From NCBI GenBank assembly GCA_000226015.1, contig JH153618.1, forward strand, positions 120,846 to 152,886: a DNA stretch of 32,041 nucleotides, written 5' to 3'. Every line of letters begins with the position of its first letter. Within the stretch, counting starts at the first letter, position 1. Shown here piece after piece: positions 22,101 through 31,100 of this stretch. Made by a program: the position numbers and the translations under genes. The notes beneath the pieces were generated by a model. That model did no database searches and was not told the origin of the DNA. It saw only the letters and a program-made list of their open reading frames with translations. Origin of the DNA: Mnemiopsis leidyi. Lineage: Eukaryota; Ctenophora; Tentaculata; Lobata; Bolinopsidae.

Positions 22101-25100
22101 GCGTGCTGTCTACGTCACAAAAACCGTTTTTAGCGGTGGTTACCTGTACAGTGGCCCAATGTATTCAAGCCATAGAAATCCTTCTTGCACATGTCGCATT
22201 TGAAACCTTCCACCTCGTCGTGACAGACACACTGCCCGGTGTTTGTGTCACATGCACCGCCAATCGTACCATTTTCATTGCACTCGCAACTTGTACACCC
22301 AATACCTAAACGAAGTCCCTTCATTTTCAGAAACATATAATTACATTAACATTCCTAAACGTAGTGTCTGAGGTCTCTCTCTACAGCCCGAATCTAAATT
22401 AGATTCTAATGAAAATACCATGATTTATGCTTCTAATCAAATCAGAATGTAAGTGTAAATTCCTACGGACCGCTAGTCGATGACTTGTAGTGGACTTCCC
22501 CCTCCAAGACCACGTCTGAGTGGAAGGACATGGACTTTAAAGTCCGTGGTTCGTTGCTACACAACGCTGTGTTGGACGTTCTGCGGTCGTAACTTTCCCC
22601 GGTCTCGAATTCTCCTGTGTTTATCTATTGTTACACGGAGGATCTTGTGTGTAATCTGATTTGTTGCGAGTGTGACTTGCTGGCTTGGAATGGGGCGTTT
22701 AGTCCAAATCGAATGAAATTAGGGATCGCGGAAGTAGAAGGCAGATTTCTGGAGCAGTTTATTTTGCAGGGTGATGAGGTAATACATGCAGGAAGTGTGC
22801 GATAAAAATCGTGTACAGTTTACAAATCATGCGATAAAATTGGTATTTTGGGACAGCCTTGGTTCAACACGCTTATCAAGAACCAAATTAAAGCAGGTTT
22901 ACGTTGTATGTGAAATCAACTGTACAGCAAAGATTCACACTCTACAAGTTTGTTCAGCAATTATTTACATTTCACAATTCTGAATTATCACGACGTATTC
23001 CTGTCAGTCTACTATTGTCAAACCAACACAACGGTAAACCAGCTCTACCGTGTTTCAGGAATTATGACTACCTCTGGGCTGTGCGATATTCTATTTTATT
23101 GCTTGAATCTGTGTGAATCTGTGTGAATCAGGCCACAAAAGCGGGGGGAGCTAAATGTGCAGCTGTGCAGAACTCACTGTACACATGGACAGTGCCATTA
23201 CAGTCCACCTCTATGGGGTTGGGTAAAGGGTCGTCATACTCAGCAGGCATTCCTGCATTGCAGGGGTTATTGTTTTCTGGGTCGAGGTAGGAATGTACGG
23301 TATATCTTTCTGCCTACCAGCAGTAGAATTAGACTTAGTTTCGAGTGTGGTAGATTTATTCCGGATATATTCATTCCGGATATATTGTCTCAAAATATAT
23401 TACCCTAGTTTTCCTGCAATCAACTTTCCTTTTCACAAGACACGGTCTCACAAAACTAACCGTTAATAAAGAGCATGATGTCTGACTGGGAGATGGATAT
23501 CTCCATCGTAACAGTGTCACTTCCTGCTAACACAGACGGGTCGAAGAATTTGGTAAACCGACAGTTACTATTCAGTCCGATAGTGTATGAAGGAGCCAGG
23601 GCAGCGTCCTCAATCTCGATAAACTCTGCTGGGTCCCCTGCAGTTTGTTATAATTTAGAATTTCAGGTTCGTGAACATTTAACAGTTTACATTTTATCTA
23701 TATCACACAGATAAATTAGTGGATAAAAAGCCCCTTTTCAGGACCCAGGTTAAGAAGTTGAACTGAAGTGTAACCCACCATTACGATCGAAGAAAGTGAT
23801 GCGTTGTGAGCTGCCTGCAGTTCTGGTGAACGTAACCTCAAGGTACCTGGCTGAGCTGACAGGGCCGTCACTGAGCAGCAACGCACACTCGCGGGACTCA
23901 CACTCTGTATTATCGAACACTCCAGCTGCAGGGATGGGAAGGTAATTTGTTGTGTTGCAGAAAACACAATTAGGGCAGTGATCTAGACAAACTAAGTAGT
24001 TAGATCATAGTTACAAAGTTAAGCAATCACCAGTATAAATATCACTTATTTTCTGCAAATTCGTAGAAAAACCCCACGGATCAGTAGATCACACATTACA
24101 CAGTGTAGTCACATACCGAAGCTAGCGTTCCAGTGACCCTCGTCACACGTGTCACACTGGTCTCCGACAACGTTGGGTAAACAGTTACACTCCCCTGTCG
24201 AACTGTCACACTGACTCCCCCTGACTGTCCCCCAACTGTCACAGTCACACGGCGCGCAGTCCTTGTCTTGTATCGCGTCTCCATAGAAACCGTCCGCGCA
24301 ATGTTCGCACTGATCTCCAGCCGTGTCCTGATGGGAATTGTATTAAATCGTGTAAAACCTTAAAAAGTAAAGAATCACTTACCTTAACTTAGATACGTAT
24401 TGGTTCTTCTAAAATGTTACAATAAAAGAGGAAACAGGATGTGTATTTTTTGTTTCAGCAGGAGTAAAACCGAAAATAACCAACGACTCACGAAGAGACA
24501 GATGATACAATCTCCGGTAGTAGTGTCACAATAATCTCCAGTAACGTCGGTGTTGTTGTTACAGGTGGAACACTGCTGACAGTCTCCCCCGACAACGGTA
24601 GGAGTACCGAAGTAACCCTGACTACACTGACCACAGTTGTATCCTTCATAGCCCTCCTGACAGTCACACGTCAGACTACCTCCTGGGGGCGGGGGTTAGT
24701 GGGAAATTGTTTTAAACTTTGAAATTACTGAAGTAAAAATTGTCTAATTTAAGGTGAAATAGGCAACAGTTTTTGCTGATACAGTAATAAAGTCACTACC
24801 ATGAAGGATGAACAATATAAAACTTCTTATTACCAGTCAGTGGATCATAATCGCAAGTTCCGAAAGAGTTCCCAGCAACAGGTAAAGGACAGGGACAAAT
24901 CTGGCAGCTCTGTCCGTCAGAGGGATCACCATAGTAACCATCCTTACAGACTTCACACTGATCACCCTCCGTGTTGTCCCCACAGTCCCTACATACCCCC
25001 GTCTCCTGGTCGCACGTGTTACTGTGACCGTTACAGTCACATGGTACACATTCCCCTAGCGGGTACCCTCTAGTTGGTACCCGGTAGTAACCCTCAGTAC

Positions 25101-28100
25101 AGGACTCACAGGAGGTTCCTGTAATTGTTACACTTCAAAACTGGTTAAAGTTTCTTTAACTCAGTACTGTGACGATCAATCAAAAATAGTTTAAATTTTT
25201 CTGTTATATTTCTCATGAATAACTTAATGTCATCACTGCATTGCTTATCATAATCTACGCTCATTAACGCAATAACTCGAAATTAGCAATAACTCTCGGA
25301 CACACAAATATTCTCAGCAACACTTCAGTGTTATTACCTGTGTACCCCTCCGGACAGAAACACTGCTCAATGTGCGATATACGAGCAAGACCGTTGTTAG
25401 AGGGGAATGCAGAGTCCAGAGAGACAGACATAAGACGGTACGTGGCCAGATCATCTGTCAGTTTCCCCCGCAGTCGGATACTCCTGAAATTTGTTATGTC
25501 ATCCCCTCTCTCTCTCGGTAAGTTTGTCGTGTAACTGTTTTACAGCCTATCCTATAACCGTAAAACATATGTGATGAATATCTTCCTTAACTCGTTAAAA
25601 TTCCTAACACTTGAATTTTTAGTGTGCTTCAATACTCTAACTTATTAATTTAAAGTTAGGGACATTTCTCAGTACTTGGTACGTGAGATGAAGCAACTGA
25701 TAGGACACACAATACGCTAATTCGTCAGAGTTAGGTTTCAGATAATCCCATTTAGTGGGAGCTACAGCAGTTAACAATAAGTTGAAATACCACCTCCTTG
25801 AATGATGAGATTATAGGCTAGTATTCTACTGTTTCAAATGGTGAAAGGATAATGTAGATCGTTAGTAAACTAGTAAGTCTCATTAGAAATTAGAACACAG
25901 AACAGCGGAATTCGAAAAGTTTGATCGACTGGACTTTTCTTTGAACGCTAAAACTAATCTTAACAAATGTTCAAGTGGCAAGTACTTCATGCTCGCAGCG
26001 ATCTTAAGATTGAGGAATCAGGAATGAACTAAAAAGATTAATAGTTGTCAGCAACAGTAGAAATATCTAGGAATCCCCCAAGAAGGAATCCCCCAACTAA
26101 CTTGACATCTACGAGAGTTCTCATGATCTCCCCAATGGTAGCCTCCCTACTGGGAGAGTTGGTGGAGTACCAGTGTCCGGTGTCCAGTACCATCGTGTAG
26201 GGAGTATATGTGTCCGGTTCTGGTAGTTCTAACTCTCTGGAGGTAATGTCACGTGACGTCTAGCAAGATAGTAATCGTACATTGCTCGAAGCTTGGAAAT
26301 CGAAACAGATCTCAATAGTTCCGTCATTTCTCCCAGAAAGAGATAAAAGTTAAATCGGACAACTGACCTGTAAATTCCAACACCATGTCCCATAATTTCA
26401 ACACGTGGCGGACTAGTGGCAGCTTCTCCGCGGTTGGGGAAATATCCGAAGTTAAACTTGAAAAGTCCTCCGTAGGAGTACATCAGGTCTCCTGAGTAGA
26501 AAGTGTCACGTGACAGGTATTCAGATTACCCATGTACTCCGAAAAGCAGATCTTGGAATTTGAGTGCAAGCCAAGTTGGATAACCTTTAAATTTACCTTG
26601 ATAGGGGGCTGGAGCAAGCCAATCAAAGTCTGGAGTTCTCAGTTCGATAGAGACGGAGCTGGATAGAGCAACAAGTTCGTAGAGTCCGGGGAATGTTGGA
26701 CTCTGGGGAAGAGGGGTGTGAGTGTAACTGGCTTAATGTTGTGTAACTGTGTAAAATGGTGTGGTTAGATTTACGACTAAGTGAATCACACATTACACCT
26801 CTTTCAGACAAGTAAAGTTAGACAAGTACCGCAAAGAGACTGGCACAAAGAGAGAGGGACTTACTTCTTGGATGAGCGGTCTAAAAGAGTTACTCTTGGT
26901 CGGTTTCTCAGCCCTGCTGTCAATAATCAACCACCCTTGTGTATCTTCAGCTGCAAACTCTCGACCAATCTGGTAGAATACCTCGGTTAACAAGCCAGCT
27001 TGGTTTTGTGAGATTGTCAAATTTTGAATAAGCTAAACTGAAGTGAAAGTGAAAGTAACCTTGTAGTAAGCCATGGAAGCTACAGTACAGTTGTCAGTGA
27101 TACCGAAACAGAAACACTCCTGACAGCCCTCCTCCCTGTCTTCCTGCAGATTGTAGTGTCCGTACTCACACTCGTCACACAACACTCCTGATACTGATTC
27201 CTGGGGAGGGAGGGGCTGGTTACCTATCTCTCTACAGCTATACTTTAGTTAGGATTAGACTCTACTGCTACACTATACTTTATTCAGGATCATACTTGAA
27301 TATTATACTGTTACAAGTGTTGTGAGCGTGAAAGTTTACTGACTTTACAAGGACACTGTCCGGTAACATGATCACAGATGCTGCCAGTGCTGCCAGCCTC
27401 GTTACACCCACACGGGTTACAGGTGGGGAAGTTGGTCCGTCCCTCCACACATTGGTCACACTTAATTCCTGGGAGCATTGTTGGTGTGAAAGTTAAACTG
27501 TTATTTCAGAATTATTTCGGCGAATTGGTATATCAGTTACGGCCTGTATACAGTTTCTATACGTCCTGTAAACGTCCTGTACACGGCTTTTATACGGCCT
27601 GTAAAGCGTATAAGGTTTCTATAAGGCCACTATACGGCCACTATACGGCCTATAAACGTACTAAGATAGAGATAGGGGCAATATGGATAACTGGCCTTTA
27701 CATGGCCTTTATACGGCCTTTACATCGCCTGTAAAAGGCCACTACATGGCCACTCTACGGCAACTATAAGGCCGGTATACGGCCTTCACGCGGCCGTACT
27801 TTGATTTCTGATCCAAGACTTATTTTGATTTTGCTGTGTAGAGTTTCCCAAGCTAGCAAAGCGAGTTTTTGAGTATCAAGTACATGTATTTATCATGTTT
27901 AGGCTATATACTCTATTTTCGGTTATGGTAAACATGGCGTGAATCATGCGATCACCGAGTCAGATCGCGTGACAAGAGAAAAACGTGGGAGAAATGAGCA
28001 GCTGGTCGTATTGTGGCCTCATAGAGGCCATATAGTGGCTTTATAGTGGCTTTATAGTGGCCTATTACAGGCCGCGTACAGGCCGTAACTGATGTACCAA

Positions 28101-31100
28101 TTTGCCATTATTACATATATAGTCCGAGCAGACTACATCCGTAGTCCGAGCAGACTACATCAGCAGACTACATCGGCAGCCAGAGCAGATTACATCTGTA
28201 GTCTAAACGTAAAACTACATCGGTAGTATGTGCTCACTTCATCGTTAGTCTTAGCATACTACAGAATAACCACCAAAAACCACAATTAACATCAAGGAAT
28301 TTCACCGAACAAGAATGAAAGAGAAGATCCCGTACCTGTGATGGTATCATTTTTACAGAAACACTGCCCTATTTCGTCACAACTTCCACCAGTAGAACCG
28401 TCTAAATTACAATCGCAGTCCTGAAGAGGAGAGATTTGTTACAGTTAAAATTGAGAGGAAGATATTTCCTTCTATCTTCAAAATCTTTAGGAATGTGTTT
28501 TTGCGCAAGTTACGATTAGTATTACAATTCCAAGAGGTGGAAAGTTGTGGAAATTTAATATGTGATTAACGGTAGGGTGTTTAGTATTTAATCCTAAATA
28601 TGAGGTTACGCGGAGGACGAACTTGATTACTAAATATTTAAGTACAAAGCTGAAAATATCACAATTAGTCCTTTCTCTGCCCGCCAAATTTCCCGGTAGC
28701 ACATAAAATTTAGTCAACGCCGGACGCAGGATCTAATGATTGTCTGCGGACTGATATTTTGATATTTCGCACGACATTGATGCGTTTACACATCCAGAAA
28801 GTGTCGTCTTTGCCACTTTTCTAGATCGCTGCAATATTCCTTGATAAGCTCATAAATGTTTCAAATATTCAAAACATATGCATTACATTTAAGTCTGAGT
28901 TTGCATTGTTTACCAACAACTTTTATGTTAGTGATGGATTTTTTTCAGAAAACCAAAGCAGCATATTCATTAACATAATCGTGCTAATTTTAATGTTTTG
29001 GACAAAAAATCCAAAAGTTGTCTAAGGCCAAACGATCTGTACAACCTGTTTCATTAGACCATTTCTGATCTATGCTTCGTATACAAATGATTTGACCATT
29101 TGTTCGACGCCGAGTTGTTCACAAAAAAACCAAAATTTCTGCAAGCATCGTCATAACGATTTATATGTTTCCGTCTTATTTTCGTTTTGCTGAGTCACTG
29201 ACAATATTGAACAATTACGAGGCGATTTTATAAATCATCTTTTCTTTCGGACCGGACGGTCAGTTTTTATGTCTCTACAATAGGATTTGCATCATTTAAA
29301 TGAGCCCCATTGTTTTTTTGAGGGAAAGTAATTTACATTTAACTTTAAAACAGCATTTATTAAGGATGTTTGCAGAATTCGGCGGAAAGACTATTCACCT
29401 AGACAACATAACAAATGGAACAGAGAGGTGGAGAAGCAACAAAGCACTGTACGGGATCCAGGACACGACCGAGCGATATGCCCTGATATCTTGGTGTATA
29501 GCAGTCGTGGTGTCGTCCCTCATCGGGGACAGTCTCATTCTACTGGGAACCATCAAATTCAGGGCCATAAAACTTCACAAAGTTTTAGTTGCGGTCATCC
29601 AGCATCTCGCTGTTGGCGATCTACTGCTGGCAATCTTTAACGTTTCCCTGAGAACGGTAGCGCTGGTAGCAGACGACTGGGTTCTGGGACAGTTCATGGG
29701 TCGGGTTCAGTACGAGGTCACCGCCATTTGCTTTCCGGTCATCATTATGCTTACCTGTCTCCTGACCATCTTAAAGCTTGTGATCTTGAAGCGTCCGCTA
29801 CGAGCTGCCGCCCTGCCGGCACGGTTTGGGCACAAGATTTGTGCTGCTATGTGGGTGACTTCCGTGTGTTTGAATCTGCCGATCATCATACTGCAGCTGA
29901 CGAATAAAGTTGAGTTAAAGTTTCAGTACCTTGTGTACGGCTGTGTTAACGGGCACCCTGAACAAAGCCTGGTATGGTTTGAGTGGTACTTCTACCTGAC
30001 GGTGTTCCTGTTTCCCGTACCGTGTTTGGTAATCTTGATTACCTCGTCTCTCATACTGGTGGAAGCACGGAAAGTAGCAACTCGACAAAGAGAGGTGCTG
30101 CGCTGCGAGGGGGTTTTCACCGTGATGCTGACCGTGGGAATTTTCTTTCTGTCTTTCCTGCCTTATTTCGTGACGAACATTGTGCAACCGCGACTATTTA
30201 ACATTTTTCATCCTCCGGTAGTACATCGGATGATAAACTTTCTGACTAATCTCAATATTATGACGAACTTTATGGTTTACTCGCTTACTGTCAAGAGCTT
30301 CAGAAACTTTCTTAAAAACGATGTCTTACGATGTTTCCGGAGACAGAAAACTACTTCGCTGGCAAATTCAGATCTTCCTGAGTACGTCTTCACATCACGG
30401 AGCCCTAGGTTGCAGAGGCAAAGTCTAGTCATGCCGTCAAGTCCAAGTTTCCGAAAGAGCATTGTCACCGTATCCAGTCCGGTTTATCAAAGGAAAAGTC
30501 CAACACCATCAAATTTTGGATTTCAAAGAAATAGTTTCATTCCTTCAAGTCCGGAATTTAGGAGAAATAGCCCAATTTCGTTAAGTCCGACGTTTCAAAG
30601 AAACTGTATCATCTCATCGAGTCCGGTTTTTATAAACGAAAGTCCAACTATTTCCAGTCCCATGTTGACAAAGAACAGTTTTAACACATCAAGTCCACAA
30701 ATAAGAAAATACAGTTTAATACCCTCAAGTCCCGGACTAAAAAGGCGAAGTCCGACTCCAGATTTCGAATAACAGGAGAAAATATTTATTATTGTCGATA
30801 TAGACGGTCACACTTAATGGTACTAATAGCAAAAAAATCGAATTTTTAATAAAGACTTTTTTAATATTTAGTCTTCTTTTAGGGATTTAAGCATTTTTGA
30901 ACTAAGATTTATCAACTTTTCTTTTAATTTGCTGCCGGTCAGCCTTTAGAAATTTTATATTTTCAAACAATCATTGATGTTTTTATGGCTAAAATCATAG
31001 GCCTGATACCGGCCGGCGCCTGGCTAGTGGCTATAGACCGGCTATTGGCTGGCTTTAGGCCGGTTATAGGCCGGTTATAGACCGGTTATAGCTCTGGAAA

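Larger units (their letters stand above)
21757..25362 (-). other. LAMA: Laminin alpha: LE repeats C-terminal to L4
   Basis: The second half of the split LE, then about six further LE modules. Classic motifs include [28 protein letters not shown] and GYYGDP. A non-LE segment (22295-23899, separate entry) interrupts the array before the last two modules. The array ends with [21 protein letters not shown], after which cysteine spacing stops and the coiled coil begins. Confidence 0.92.
27469..28335 (-). other. Laminin intron holding a foldback element
   Basis: An 867-bp intron between LE exons, of which two-thirds is the inverted-repeat element 27519-28106. A decayed 22-bp tandem repeat (28121-28262) abuts that element. 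The plus-strand frame 27378-27734 is made of repeat and antisense exon sequence and is not a gene. Confidence 0.75.

Noticed and set aside
22480-22620. Possible small structured RNA in a laminin intron
   Set aside because: A GGTTCG-like word and a short palindrome are present, but no tRNA cloverleaf, snoRNA boxes or stable long stem could be built by eye.
27378-27734. 118-codon plus-strand frame with [11 protein letters not shown]-like repeats
   Set aside because: It starts antisense to a laminin exon and continues through the sub-repeats of the foldback element.
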